From an uncultured bacterium (GTDB lineage: Bacteria > Verrucomicrobiota > Kiritimatiellia > RFP12 > UBA1067), in contig CADCGZ010000043.1 of the NCBI GenBank assembly GCA_902801025.1, forward strand, positions 1-49,545: 49,545 nt of DNA. The letters are read 5' to 3'. Of the stretch, positions 15,508-23,818 are shown in pieces; within the stretch, counting starts at the first letter, position 1, and each line of letters opens with the position of its first letter. The notes under the pieces were generated by a model, which was not told where the DNA came from, searched no databases, and worked only from the letters and a program-made list of their open reading frames with translations. Made by a program: the position numbers and the translations under genes.

Positions 15508-16934
15508 CAAAGAATCTCCTTCGAAAGATCTATCTTAACTCCGCGCACATCGCCCCAACCGCACGGCAGGGCAAATGTCACGACGCCGCCCTCCCGCTTC
15601 TTGTCGCCGCGCATCAATGGTACAAGTTCATTGAGAGAAAGCCCGCCCGGGAGCGAAGTCGGAAGTCCCGCAGCGGCGAAGCGCGCGGCAAATTCCTCAG
15701 GCCACGACGCTGGGGCAAGACCGCGGCGGACAGCGATTTTCGCCTCTTCGACGCAGCCGATCGCTACCGCCTCGCCATGCGAGACGCGGTATCCAGTCGC
15801 CTTTTCGATTGCATGCGCGACAGTATGCCCGCAGTTGAGGAGAATCCGGCGGCCAAGCGTCTCAAGTGGATCCTCTCGCACGATCCCGACCTTCACCATC
15901 AAATTCTCGGCAATCTCCTTCGCACTGACCCCTGCTTGTCCGCCGTAGCCTTGGCGAAGGTGGAACCCCTTTCCCCCTATCGCCTCATGCTTGATCATCT
16001 CGGCGCGGCCGTCGGCGATGAGCTTCGGGGAAAGCGTCTCAAGGAAGTCTGTATCGATTACTACGAGCTTCGGGAAATGGAAAGCGCCAGCGAGGTTCTT
16101 GCCATCTGGAAGATCGCACCCCGTCTTGCCGCCAGTCGACGCGTCCACCATCGAAAGAAGCGTAGTCGGCACATTGATCCAGGAGATGCCGCGCATCCAA
16201 GTAGCGGCGGCAAAGCCGGTCAAATCGCCTGTGACTCCGCCGCCAAGCGCAACAACCGTGTCCTTGCGGCCAAGTCCTCTCTCGGCAAACGCGCGCCAGA
16301 GTTTGGCAACAGTCACAGGCGTCTTGTGCTCTTCGCCCGATGGAATGATGGCAAAAGGCGAAATTCCAAGCCGATCAGGCCAAAGTCGAGAGACAGTTTC
16401 GTCTGCCACGACGTTGCGTCCCGCGAGGATTGCAGGCGCGATGCCGCGACCAACGACGACAAGCGACGACTGCGCGTCAAAAAACGCGGCGACGCGGTTC
16501 GGGAAAGACGCATAATGCGCGGCGCGTTCCTTTGCCTTGTCGCCGAGCGGCCGCGACCCAGGCGCCGCGCCAATGCGACGCGCGAGCTCTTCGTCTGACG
16601 GAGTGTCGAGACAAAAGACAATGCCATTCTCTTCGCAAAGCGCTCTGTTCTCGTCGCGCAGAAGAGTACCGCCGCCGAGCGAAACGACCTTGGGCTCAGA
16701 AACCACTTCCCGCAAGACTTGGCTCTCAATGTCGCGGAAGACCGCCTCGCCGCGCATCTTGAAAATCTCTGGAATCGACATGCCCGCTTCGGTGACAATG
16801 CGCTCATCAAGGTCGACAAAGCTGAGCCCAAGCCGCTCGGCGAGCGCCTTGCCGAGCGTTGACTTTCCACTCGCAGGCGCGCCGTACAAAAAGATCGCCT
16901 TCCGCAGGCACTCTATTCCGCTTTTGTCGCGCAT
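15507..16934 (-). CDS. aroKB: Shikimate kinase / 3-dehydroquinate synthase fusion protein
   Basis: 475 residues. Residues 1-155 are shikimate kinase (P-loop GAPASGKST at 18-26, DLDERI, SLGGGTLL, SRPLGD). Residues about 156-475 are 3-dehydroquinate synthase (IPSGEEHKT, ALGGGVTGDLTGFAAATWMRG, given by its core GGGVTGDLTGF, PTTLLSMVDASTGGKTG; metal ligands E312, H370 in NCGH and H386 in SHGEAVAIG). The two catalyse non-adjacent pathway steps. Residues 324-335 (FHLRQGYGGQAG) look like a foreign in-frame insertion between the E312 block and the next helix. The ATG is 8 nt after a TGGTATAAT box. Fusion is confident; both halves retain catalytic residues. Confidence 0.93.
   Translation of the reverse strand: MRDKSGIECLRKAIFLYGAPASGKSTLGKALAERLGLSFVDLDERIVTEAGMSIPEIFKMRGEAVFRDIESQVLREVVSEPKVVSLGGGTLLRDENRALCEENGIVFCLDTPSDEELARRIGAAPGSRPLGDKAKERAAHYASFPNRVAAFFDAQSSLVVVGRGIAPAILAGRNVVADETVSRLWPDRLGISPFAIIPSGEEHKTPVTVAKLWRAFAERGLGRKDTVVALGGGVTGDLTGFAAATWMRGISWINVPTTLLSMVDASTGGKTGCDLPDGKNLAGAFHFPKLVVIDTDFLETLSPKLIADGRAEMIKHEAIGGKGFHLRQGYGGQAGVSAKEIAENLMVKVGIVREDPLETLGRRILLNCGHTVAHAIEKATGYRVSHGEAVAIGCVEEAKIAVRRGLAPASWPEEFAARFAAAGLPTSLPGGLSLNELVPLMRGDKKREGGVVTFALPCGWGDVRGVKIDLSKEIL
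15932..15965 (-). repeat. In-frame palindrome-type insertion inside aroB
   Basis: This stretch reads TTCGCCAAGGCTACGGCGGA in the coding direction and gives FHLRQGYGGQAG. It contains the small hairpin CCTT-CGCC-AAGG. I recall similar peptide strings in unrelated proteins of uncultured bacteria, but could not check this. Only one copy was seen in this window. Confidence 0.45.
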
Positions 16935-16942
16935 TAGATGAA

Positions 16943-16951
16943 ATTATACCA
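16943..16951 (-). promoter_or_regulatory. Extended -10 promoter of aroKB-aroA
   Basis: TGGTATAAT, 8 nt before the ATG at 16934; divergent from the rluD promoter across copy B of the structured repeat. Confidence 0.75.
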
Positions 16952-16961
16952 TATTCTGCAT

Positions 16962-17040
16962 GGCGGTGGAGCGAAGGTCCGAGCGAATGGATACGGCGTA
17001 TTCGCCGAGGCTCCATGAGGAGGAGCCTTCGGCCACCGCC
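16962..17040 (+). repeat. ~80-nt structured palindromic element, copy B
   Basis: Second copy of the element at 3043-3122. Outer arms GGCGGTGG/CCACCGCC are perfect here. It fills the space between the divergent aroKB and rluD -10 boxes, about 10 nt from each, so it covers both -35 regions. Confidence 0.8.
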
Positions 17041-17049
17041 CTTCTAATA

Positions 17050-17058
17050 TGATATACT
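17050..17058 (+). promoter_or_regulatory. Extended -10 promoter of the pseudouridine synthase gene
   Basis: TGATATACT with 7 nt before the ATG at 17066. Confidence 0.65.
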
Positions 17059-17065
17059 ATCGTCC

Positions 17066-17968
17066 ATGCAGCGTCTCGACAAGAAAATACTTGAACTCTA
17101 TCCCGACTTCTCCAGGTCGCGAATAGAGGGCCTTGTCAAGTCCGGGCACGTAACGGTAAACGGCGCAACCGCAGACAAGGCAGGAATGAAGGTCTCAGAT
17201 TCCGATGAGATCGAAGTCGAGATTCCGCCGCCCGTTCCTGCGATTCCAGAACCCGAGGACATTCCACTCGACGTCGTTTTCGAAGACGACGACATGATAA
17301 TAATCAATAAGGCGCCAGGAATGGTCGTCCACCCAGCCCCAGGGCATTTCTCTGGAACGCTCGTCAACGCCCTTCTCCATCACTGCCCCGCACTCGCCGG
17401 AATCGGCGGCGTCGCGCGCCCTGGAATCGTCCACCGTCTCGACCAGGACACTTCGGGGCTAATTGTCGTCGCAAAGTCGCAAAAGGCGATGGAAGGACTC
17501 GCCAAGGCGTTTGCCTCACACGCAAACATAGAAAAGACATATCTCGCGATAGTCCACGGCCGGCCTCGGCTCGACTCCGGCCGGATCGAAAACCTCATCG
17601 GGCGACATCCAGTGGACCGAAAGCGAATGGCGATCGTCGAAAAGAACGGAAAGGTCGCCATAACTAACTGGCAGGTCGCGTCGTCGTCAGGAAGCAAGAC
17701 GGCGAACACTTCCGCAGTCATCTGCCGCATCGAGACAGGACGCACGCACCAGATCCGCGTTCACATGGCCTCGCTCGGCTGTCCTGTCGTCGGCGATCGC
17801 ACCTACGGGAAATCCGCTCTCGACAAGCGCCTCGAACCGCCGCCCGCGAGGCAGATGCTCCATGCGTGGAAACTTACGCTGTGGCATCCGACAAAGGGCG
17901 AGAAGCTTTCCTTCGAAGCGCCGATACCCGAAGACATGAAGCCATACGCGGGTGCAATTTTGGTATAA
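17066..17968 (+). CDS. rluD: RluA/RluD-family 23S rRNA pseudouridine synthase
   Basis: 300 residues. An N-terminal S4 RNA-binding domain (about 1-60, SRSRIEGLVKSGHVTVNG) is followed by the RluA catalytic domain: IIINKAPGMVVHPAPGH, GIVHRLDQDTSGLIVVAKS with the catalytic Asp in HRLDQDTSG, ETGRTHQIRVHMASLG and PVVGDRTYG. It converts uridines in 23S rRNA to pseudouridine. The S4 domain plus the HRLD motif fits the RluD/RluC branch; which sites are modified is not certain. The extended -10 TGATATACT is 7 nt upstream of the ATG. nadA follows 10 nt after the stop but has its own promoter inside the end of this gene. Confidence 0.92.
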   Translation: MQRLDKKILELYPDFSRSRIEGLVKSGHVTVNGATADKAGMKVSDSDEIEVEIPPPVPAIPEPEDIPLDVVFEDDDMIIINKAPGMVVHPAPGHFSGTLVNALLHHCPALAGIGGVARPGIVHRLDQDTSGLIVVAKSQKAMEGLAKAFASHANIEKTYLAIVHGRPRLDSGRIENLIGRHPVDRKRMAIVEKNGKVAITNWQVASSSGSKTANTSAVICRIETGRTHQIRVHMASLGCPVVGDRTYGKSALDKRLEPPPARQMLHAWKLTLWHPTKGEKLSFEAPIPEDMKPYAGAILV

Positions 17969-17969
17969 T
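17961..17969 (+). promoter_or_regulatory. Extended -10 promoter of nadA
   Basis: TGGTATAAT overlapping the last codons of the preceding gene, 9 nt before the nadA ATG at 17979. Confidence 0.75.
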
Positions 17970-17978
17970 ATCGAGCCA

Positions 17979-18875
17979 ATGAACGAAGAGATAGAACGCC
18001 TCAAGAAAAGCCGCAACGCGGTAATACTCGCGCACAACTACTGCCGCGCCGAGGTGCAGGACGCCGCAGACTTCACCGGCGACTCGCTCGAGCTCGCGCG
18101 CAGAGCGACGCAGGTCGACGCAGACGTGATAGTTTTCTGCGGCGTCTACTTCATGGCCGAGACGGCGGCTATCTTGAATCCAGAGAAGACCGTTCTCATT
18201 CCCGACCCGACCGCCGGCTGCCCGATGGCAGACATGATAACGGGCGCGCAACTTCGCGAGCTCAAGGCGAAGCATCCAGGCGCAAAGGCAGTCTGCTACG
18301 TGAATTCCACCGCGGAGGTGAAGTCCGAGTGCGACATCTGCGTCACTTCGGGCAACGCGGAACGCGTAATGGCGACGTTCGCGCCGGATCAGGAGATAAT
18401 CTTCGTCCCCGACCAACACCTCGGCTCGCACATAATGGGGCTTCTCGGAAGGAAGTACATCCTCTGGCCTGGCTACTGCCCTACTCACGCCGCGCTTACG
18501 GCAAAGTCCATAGCCGATGCGAGGGCCGCCCATCCCGGCGCCCCCGTCATGGTCCACCCGGAGTGCGCACGCGACGTGCGAGACGCGGCGGACGAGAAGC
18601 TCTCCACCGGCGGAATGTGCAAGTTCGCCCGCGAGTCCTCCGCGAAGGAAATCGTCGTTGGAACCGAAGTCGGCATACTCCACCGCCTTAAGATGGAAAA
18701 CCCCGAAAAGACTTTCTACCCCGTAAACGAGCGACTTGTCTGCCCGAACATGAAAAAGACTACGCTCGAAAACCTCGCAGAAGCCCTGCGCGAGATGAAA
18801 ACGCGCGTCACGGTGCCGGAAGAAATCGCCGCTCGCGCCCGCAAGGCAATCGAGGCGATGCTCGCGATTGCATAG
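17979..18875 (+). CDS. nadA: Quinolinate synthase A
   Basis: 298 residues from ATG 17979; the frame extends to a GTG at 17952, but that lies upstream of the promoter box. It condenses iminoaspartate with dihydroxyacetone phosphate to quinolinate for NAD synthesis and needs a 4Fe-4S cluster. Cluster cysteines are C81 (TAGCPMAD), C167 (WPGYCPTHA) and C255 (RLVCPNMKKT), the pattern of short, Thermotoga-type NadA. Other motifs: ILAHNYCRAEVQDAADFTGDS region (key HNYCRAEVQD), PDQHLGSH, VHPEC and STGGMCKF. nadB and nadC are not in the window. Identity is secure. Confidence 0.95.
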   Translation: MNEEIERLKKSRNAVILAHNYCRAEVQDAADFTGDSLELARRATQVDADVIVFCGVYFMAETAAILNPEKTVLIPDPTAGCPMADMITGAQLRELKAKHPGAKAVCYVNSTAEVKSECDICVTSGNAERVMATFAPDQEIIFVPDQHLGSHIMGLLGRKYILWPGYCPTHAALTAKSIADARAAHPGAPVMVHPECARDVRDAADEKLSTGGMCKFARESSAKEIVVGTEVGILHRLKMENPEKTFYPVNERLVCPNMKKTTLENLAEALREMKTRVTVPEEIAARARKAIEAMLAIA

Positions 18876-18901
18876 CCAAGTGAGCACGACGCGCCGATTT
18901 A

Positions 18902-18910
18902 TGGTATAAT
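18902..18910 (+). promoter_or_regulatory. Extended -10 promoter of aspS
   Basis: TGGTATAAT, 25 nt before the ATG at 18936. Unlike most units here, this one has a short leader with a ribosome site (CAGGAGA). Confidence 0.75.
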
Positions 18911-18935
18911 ACGGCAATTTTTCAGGAGAAAATTG

Positions 18936-20741
18936 ATGCATCCCTATCGCACACATACATGCAACGAGCTCCGCGCCTCTGACGCGGGCAAGACTGTCAG
19001 ACTTTCCGGCTGGATGTTCCGCCTCCGCGACCATGGCGGCATCCTCTTCGTGGACCTCCGCGACCACTACGGCCTCACGCAGATCGTCGTGCATCCCTCG
19101 CGTAGCTTCTTCGGCCTCGTCGAAAAGGCGCACCTTGAATCGGTCATCACCGTGACGGGCGAGGTGAAGCTGAGGACTCCCGACACGATCAACCCCGAGC
19201 TTCCCACTGGAGAAATCGAAATCGAGGCGAACGAACTCGTGATGGAGTCGGCCTCGCAGGTGACGCCCCTCTACATCCCCGACGAAAAGGCAGACGAGAG
19301 CGAGGATGTCCGACTCCAGTACCGCTTCCTCGACCTTCGTCGCGAGAAGCTCCACAAGAACATCATCCTCCGTTCGGAAGTCATCCGCTTCCTCCGCGAG
19401 CAGATGTGGGAGAAGGGATTCCACGAGTTCCAGACGCCGATTTTGACCGCCTCGTCGCCCGAGGGCGCGCGCGACTACCTCGTGCCGAGCCGCATCCACC
19501 GCGGCATGTTCTACGCCCTTCCGCAGGCGCCGCAGATGTTCAAGCAGCTCCTGATGGTCTCGGGCTTCGACAAGTATTTCCAGATCGCGCCGTGCTTCCG
19601 TGACGAAGCCGCGCGCGCCGACCGCAGCCCCGGCGAGTTCTACCAGATGGACATCGAGATGTCCTACGCGACGCAGGACGAGATCTTCGCCGTCGTAGAG
19701 GATGTCGTAGGCAAGACCTTCAAGAAGTTCTCCTCGTGGGAGTGCACCGAAGCGCCGTGGCCGCGCATCAAGTACCGCGACGCGATGATGACGTACGGCT
19801 CCGACAAGCCAGACCTTCGTAACCCGCTCAAGTGGATCGACATGTCCGACTTCTTCGCGAAGGCCGACTTCAAGGCGTTCGCAGCATGTGTCAAGAACGG
19901 CGGGCTCGTCAAGGGTCTTCTCGTAAAGGGAATCGTCGGCGTCGAGACGCGCACGTGGTTTGACAAGCGCGAGGCGTTCGTCAAGGAGAACGGCGGCAAG
20001 GGTCTTGGCTACATCAGCTGGACTAAGGAAGGCGAGCTTAAAGGTCCCATTGCGAAGTTCCTCTCGGCCGAACAGCTCGAGGAAATGAAGAAAATCTCCG
20101 GCATGGAGCCGACCGACGCACTCTTCTTCATGGCCGCCGACGTCGACGAGTGCAACCGACTCTCGGGGCTGGTACGCACCGACATCGCGGACCACATGAC
20201 GAACGACATCCGCGAGCACAACGTCTACCGCTTCTGCTGGATTGTCGACTTCCCGTTCTTCGAGAAGGATCCCGAGACCGGCAAGATCATATTCTCGCAC
20301 AACCCATTCTCAATGCCGCAGGGCGGGCTCGAGGCGCTCAATACCAAGGACCCGCTGACGATCGAGGCTTACCAGTACGACGTCGTCTGCAACGGCATCG
20401 AGCTCAGCTCGGGCGCGATCCGCAACCACCAGGTTGAGGTCATGTACAAGGCGTTCGAGATTGCTGGCTACACGAAGGACGACGTCGTCAAGAAGTTCGG
20501 CGCCCTTCACCGTGCGTTCCAGTTCGGCGCACCGCCGCACGGAGGAATCGCCCCCGGCGTCGACCGCATGGTGATGCTCCTCACCGACACGCCCAACATC
20601 CGCGAGGTAATCGCGTTCCCAATGAACCAGAAGGCGCAGGACCTCCTGATGGGCGCTCCGAACTACGTGACCGAGCAGCAGCTCCGCGAGCTTCACATCA
20701 AGATTCGCGGAACGGGCTCGGAAGTCGAGCAGAAGACGTAA
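18936..20741 (+). CDS. aspS: Aspartate-tRNA ligase
   Basis: 601 residues from ATG 18936, preceded by CAGGAGA. It charges tRNA-Asp (and possibly tRNA-Asn) with aspartate. Residues about 1-110 are the OB-fold anticodon-binding domain ([15 protein letters not shown]). The class II catalytic core follows: motif 1/2 region [20 protein letters not shown] stretch [20 protein letters not shown] (key residues), [21 protein letters not shown] (core [14 protein letters not shown]), and motif 3 [14 protein letters not shown] bacterial-type GAD insertion lies between (about 290-420). Length is typical for bacterial AspRS. Whether it is discriminating cannot be told without checking for a glutamine-dependent amidotransferase. 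Confidence 0.96.
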   Translation: MHPYRTHTCNELRASDAGKTVRLSGWMFRLRDHGGILFVDLRDHYGLTQIVVHPSRSFFGLVEKAHLESVITVTGEVKLRTPDTINPELPTGEIEIEANELVMESASQVTPLYIPDEKADESEDVRLQYRFLDLRREKLHKNIILRSEVIRFLREQMWEKGFHEFQTPILTASSPEGARDYLVPSRIHRGMFYALPQAPQMFKQLLMVSGFDKYFQIAPCFRDEAARADRSPGEFYQMDIEMSYATQDEIFAVVEDVVGKTFKKFSSWECTEAPWPRIKYRDAMMTYGSDKPDLRNPLKWIDMSDFFAKADFKAFAACVKNGGLVKGLLVKGIVGVETRTWFDKREAFVKENGGKGLGYISWTKEGELKGPIAKFLSAEQLEEMKKISGMEPTDALFFMAADVDECNRLSGLVRTDIADHMTNDIREHNVYRFCWIVDFPFFEKDPETGKIIFSHNPFSMPQGGLEALNTKDPLTIEAYQYDVVCNGIELSSGAIRNHQVEVMYKAFEIAGYTKDDVVKKFGALHRAFQFGAPPHGGIAPGVDRMVMLLTDTPNIREVIAFPMNQKAQDLLMGAPNYVTEQQLRELHIKIRGTGSEVEQKT

Positions 20742-20765
20742 GCCGGCTAAGATTCACGCGGGTGC

Positions 20766-22382
20766 CTATACAGTGTCCGACCCTACGAGGACGGCGAGAG
20801 CCGTGATGTCGTCGGATTGCTCAGCGCCCGCCGCAAAGGCGTCCAGATCCCGCTCCAGCTGCTCGACAAAGCCGACCGGCGTGTCCTTTGCGTGCGCGGA
20901 CGCGAACTCCAGCAGTCGTTTCTCGCCATACTGCTCGTGGTCTGACCGTTCGGCCTCGGTGACGCCGTCCGTGTAGGCCAGCAGCTTTGTACCCGGCTCA
21001 AACACAGTCTCCTGCATCGTATACCTATAGCCGTCCAAGATCCCGGCGGCGACATTGCTCTTCGCCGGCAGGAACTCCGCGCCACCGCCTGGCCGCATGA
21101 CGACGAGCGGCATGTGCCCCGCGTTGCAGTACTCCAGCCGCCCGGAAGACAGGTTCAGGCGACCCACGAAAAGAGTAACAAACATGCATGCGCTGTTGTC
21201 TCTGCAGAGAAGCGCATTGATGCGGGCGACAATCTCGTCCGGCGACAGGCCCATGTCCGCCGCCATGCGGAAACCCGCATCAGCCAGGAAGGCGAACAGC
21301 GCCGCTGGTATGCCCTTGCCCGACGCATCGCCCACCGCGAAATAGAGAAGACCATCCTTCTCATGGAAGTCGTAGAAGTCACCACCTACCTCCCGCGCAG
21401 GCCGCAGGGTCGTCCCGAGGTACGACGGCGCCTTGCGCGCCAACACGCTCGACTGGATCTTCCGAGCGATTCCGAGCTCGCTGCTGAGACGCTCGTTGGC
21501 CACGGTCGCGCGCTGGAGTCGCGTCGAGAACGACCATGAGACGAAGAAGATGAGTCCGAGTCCGACGATCGAGAACAGCGCTATCCGCAAGACGAGGCTG
21601 CGCGCGCTCTGCAGTATGTTGGACAGGGGGCAGATGAGCTCCACCGTCCAGCCGTTGCTGGCCTTTCCGGCTATCATCACCGTGTTTTGCGCCGTTGTGG
21701 CATCGGCGGGAGCGTCGACAAGCGGCTTGCCCTCCTGCGACAAAAGAACGGTGTAGGAGTTTGGATACGGCTTGATAGTCGCCATATGGCGCGTCAGGTC
21801 GTCGAGCGCAACGTCAGAGGTGAGTACGGCGTAGACATTCCCGTCCTTGTCCATGAGCGGAACGGAATAGGTGCACATCATCACCTCCGCGCCACCCGCG
21901 TCGAAATACGGTTCGCACCACGAGGATTTCCTTGTCTCCTTCGGTATGCGGTACCAGTCCATTCCATGGTACTTGAACGTCTCGCCGCCCTGCTGGATGC
22001 GCTTTATCTCGCCCTTTTCGTCCTTGTAGGAAAAGGCGGAGTAGTAGTATCCCTTCGACGGGAAGAAGTTCGGCTCGAAGGCGATCGTGCTGCCGACTAT
22101 GAACGGGTTGTTCTGCACGAGCTCACCCGTAATCCTGAACATGTAGTCGGGATCGGCAAGTCTTTCCCCCACGATCCAGGCCGAGTTCTCCACGGCGCTC
22201 TCGACCGACGCCATCTGGCGGTCGATGCGGCCAACCGCCGCCTTCACTACGTTCTCGACCGTGCTGCGCGCCTCGCTCTCCATCATCCTCGACGTACTGA
22301 ACGCGACTAAGACCGCAATGGCGAGGAATAGCGCCGCCGTGACGGCGACGACCGCAAAGTTGATTCGCTCCACAGGTTTCAT
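20766..22382 (-). CDS. Cache-domain membrane protein with SpoIIE/RsbU-type PP2C phosphatase
   Basis: 538 residues. N-terminal membrane helix (8-28), a periplasmic Cache-like sensor (about 35-255; YYYSAFSYKDEKG, SVPLMDKDGNVYAVLTSDV), a second helix (about 263-285), a short linker and a SpoIIE-type phosphatase domain (about 310-530; EVGGDFYDFHEKDG, FAVGDASGKGIPAALF, NAGHMPLVV, LLAYTDGVTEAE, SDDITALAVLV). Metal-binding aspartates are present. Such proteins dephosphorylate anti-sigma-factor antagonists in partner-switching pathways; no antagonist or anti-sigma gene is adjacent. ATG at 22382 is 6 nt after a TGCTATACT box. It converges with aspS at its end. Confidence 0.92.
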   Translation of the reverse strand: MKPVERINFAVVAVTAALFLAIAVLVAFSTSRMMESEARSTVENVVKAAVGRIDRQMASVESAVENSAWIVGERLADPDYMFRITGELVQNNPFIVGSTIAFEPNFFPSKGYYYSAFSYKDEKGEIKRIQQGGETFKYHGMDWYRIPKETRKSSWCEPYFDAGGAEVMMCTYSVPLMDKDGNVYAVLTSDVALDDLTRHMATIKPYPNSYTVLLSQEGKPLVDAPADATTAQNTVMIAGKASNGWTVELICPLSNILQSARSLVLRIALFSIVGLGLIFFVSWSFSTRLQRATVANERLSSELGIARKIQSSVLARKAPSYLGTTLRPAREVGGDFYDFHEKDGLLYFAVGDASGKGIPAALFAFLADAGFRMAADMGLSPDEIVARINALLCRDNSACMFVTLFVGRLNLSSGRLEYCNAGHMPLVVMRPGGGAEFLPAKSNVAAGILDGYRYTMQETVFEPGTKLLAYTDGVTEAERSDHEQYGEKRLLEFASAHAKDTPVGFVEQLERDLDAFAAGAEQSDDITALAVLVGSDTV

Positions 22383-22388
22383 GCTTGT

Positions 22389-22397
22389 AGTATAGCA
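22389..22397 (-). promoter_or_regulatory. Extended -10 promoter of the SpoIIE-type phosphatase gene
   Basis: TGCTATACT with 6 nt before the ATG at 22382. Confidence 0.6.
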
Positions 22398-22482
22398 AAT
22401 AAACTAAGCTGCATCAATGAGCCTGGCATCAGCGGAAGCTACACAATCCACAAACCAAATAAAAACTAAGTTCATGCGGTTA

Positions 22483-22491
22483 TGGTATAAT
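22483..22491 (+). promoter_or_regulatory. Extended -10 promoter of the CPBP protease gene
   Basis: TGGTATAAT with 9 nt before the ATG at 22501; this decides the start over the longer frame from 22417. Confidence 0.75.
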
Positions 22492-22500
22492 ATGCGGCAA

Positions 22501-23100
22501 ATGAACTACAAACTCAAGTTCACGTTCAAGGCATGGCCGGTGATCGCAGCTGCGACCATCGGCCTGTGCTTTCTGACGCAGGGCGTCGCAAAGCTCTTCG
22601 GCATCGAGCTCTTCGGCATCGACCTGCCCGACCAGGAGCAGATGACGACGGTCAGGAACTACCTGCTCCACACCTTCGACAGCATGCAGCACTTCAAGGT
22701 GACCGTCTCGCTGCTCCTCCAAGTGCTGCTGATGGCCCCGATGTTAGAGGAGGCGCTGTTCCGCAGTCTCGGATGGCGGTTGCCTGTCAAGTTCCTCGCC
22801 CGCGGCAAATCCGCCGCGGTCTGGGCTTTCGCCGTGGCTTCGTCTGTAGCCTTCTCGGCGGCACACTACATTGACTACATGGCATTTGTGAAAAGCGGCG
22901 AATTCCAGTGGCTGCCGCTCTCGAATGCTTTTCTCGCGCTCTTCTTCTTCGGACTCGCCCAGTGCTGGCTCTACAGGAAAACAGACCAACTCTGGTGTCC
23001 GATGCTCAACCACTGCCTTTTCAACCTGACGAACCTCATCCTTATATTCGTCGTCCCCGAGGGGCAGGAGGCGGCTTCAATCCTCACTTGCGGCTTTTGA
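22501..23100 (+). CDS. CPBP-family intramembrane metalloprotease
   Basis: 199 residues from ATG 22501; a longer frame from 22417 would begin upstream of the promoter. Several membrane helices. The three CPBP (Abi/CAAX protease) signatures are present: E83-E84-xxx-R88 (LEEALFRSLGW), FSAAH with H122, and H171xxxN175 (MLNHCLFNLTN). These residues bind metal and cut substrates inside the membrane. Bacterial members have roles from prenyl-protein-like processing to bacteriocin immunity; none can be chosen here. Its 3' end overlaps the convergent deacetylase gene by 17 nt. Probably leaderless mRNA. Confidence 0.9.
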   Translation: MNYKLKFTFKAWPVIAAATIGLCFLTQGVAKLFGIELFGIDLPDQEQMTTVRNYLLHTFDSMQHFKVTVSLLLQVLLMAPMLEEALFRSLGWRLPVKFLARGKSAAVWAFAVASSVAFSAAHYIDYMAFVKSGEFQWLPLSNAFLALFFFGLAQCWLYRKTDQLWCPMLNHCLFNLTNLILIFVVPEGQEAASILTCGF

Positions 23101-23815
23101 GCCGCTCGTAGATCTGGATATGGGTGGCGAACCATAGCTCACCGCGCCGCGAATCCAGTTTCTTCATAAGTGCCTCGAAATACTCGAGACCCGGATCGAG
23201 CCAGTCGCCGCCGACGCCGTGGAAGTCCATGTGGCCTACGCCACCGGACTCGATGACCTTGTCGACGTACGCCTCCATCTCAGGGATCGTCTTGCACTGG
23301 ACAGGATACCCGTGCCAGAGCCAGCGTTCCACGAGATTGTGGCGTTTGTATGTCTCGGCGATTTCCTCGTCGGTTATCTCGAGCACATTGTGCATCGACT
23401 CCGCAGAGGGAATCGCAAAAGAGATTGGCCCCTTCTGGTTTGGGCGCAGTCGCGCTATCGCCGCGTTGCATCCCGCAAGTTCCTTGTCAAGTGCCGCCTT
23501 GTCGGGAATCTTGCCGTGGGTCATCGTGTGGTTGCCGAGGAACACGTACTCGTTCGCGTTCGACCACGCTGCCTCGTATTTCTTGAAAAGATCCCATCCA
23601 GGACATACATAGAACGTACCAGGAATGCGGTACTTCTCAAGAAGCGGAAACACGTTCTTAGGCTGAGTCGGGCATCCGTCGTCGAACGAGAGGTAGAAAG
23701 CCGCCTTCTTTCCGTCCGGCCAAGTGCCGGACGGAACTGAAGACGGGCTTTCCGGCGACTTGTCCGTCGCCGCAGCGGCCGCGACGAACGCGACAATGGC
23801 GAAAAGCGCATTCAT
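23084..23815 (-). CDS. Secreted polysaccharide deacetylase (NodB-like)
   Basis: 243 residues with a short signal peptide (about 1-17). NodB homology domain: motif 1 LSFDDGCPT with D45/D46, motif 2 NHTMTHG with H96 and H100 as metal ligands, and later MDFHGVGGDWLDP at the place of motif 3/4. This is a carbohydrate esterase family 4-type fold that removes acetyl groups from chitin-like, peptidoglycan or xylan substrates outside the cytoplasm. It starts 3 nt after the DUF1080 lipoprotein stop, so the two are co-transcribed and may act on the same glycan. Substrate unknown. Confidence 0.9.
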   Translation of the reverse strand: MNALFAIVAFVAAAAATDKSPESPSSVPSGTWPDGKKAAFYLSFDDGCPTQPKNVFPLLEKYRIPGTFYVCPGWDLFKKYEAAWSNANEYVFLGNHTMTHGKIPDKAALDKELAGCNAAIARLRPNQKGPISFAIPSAESMHNVLEITDEEIAETYKRHNLVERWLWHGYPVQCKTIPEMEAYVDKVIESGGVGHMDFHGVGGDWLDPGLEYFEALMKKLDSRRGELWFATHIQIYERLKSRK

Positions 23816-23818
23816 GAG

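Noticed and set aside
17874..20300. 808-codon minus-strand open frame
   Set aside because: Antisense to nadA and aspS; no recognisable motifs, and both sense genes are certain.
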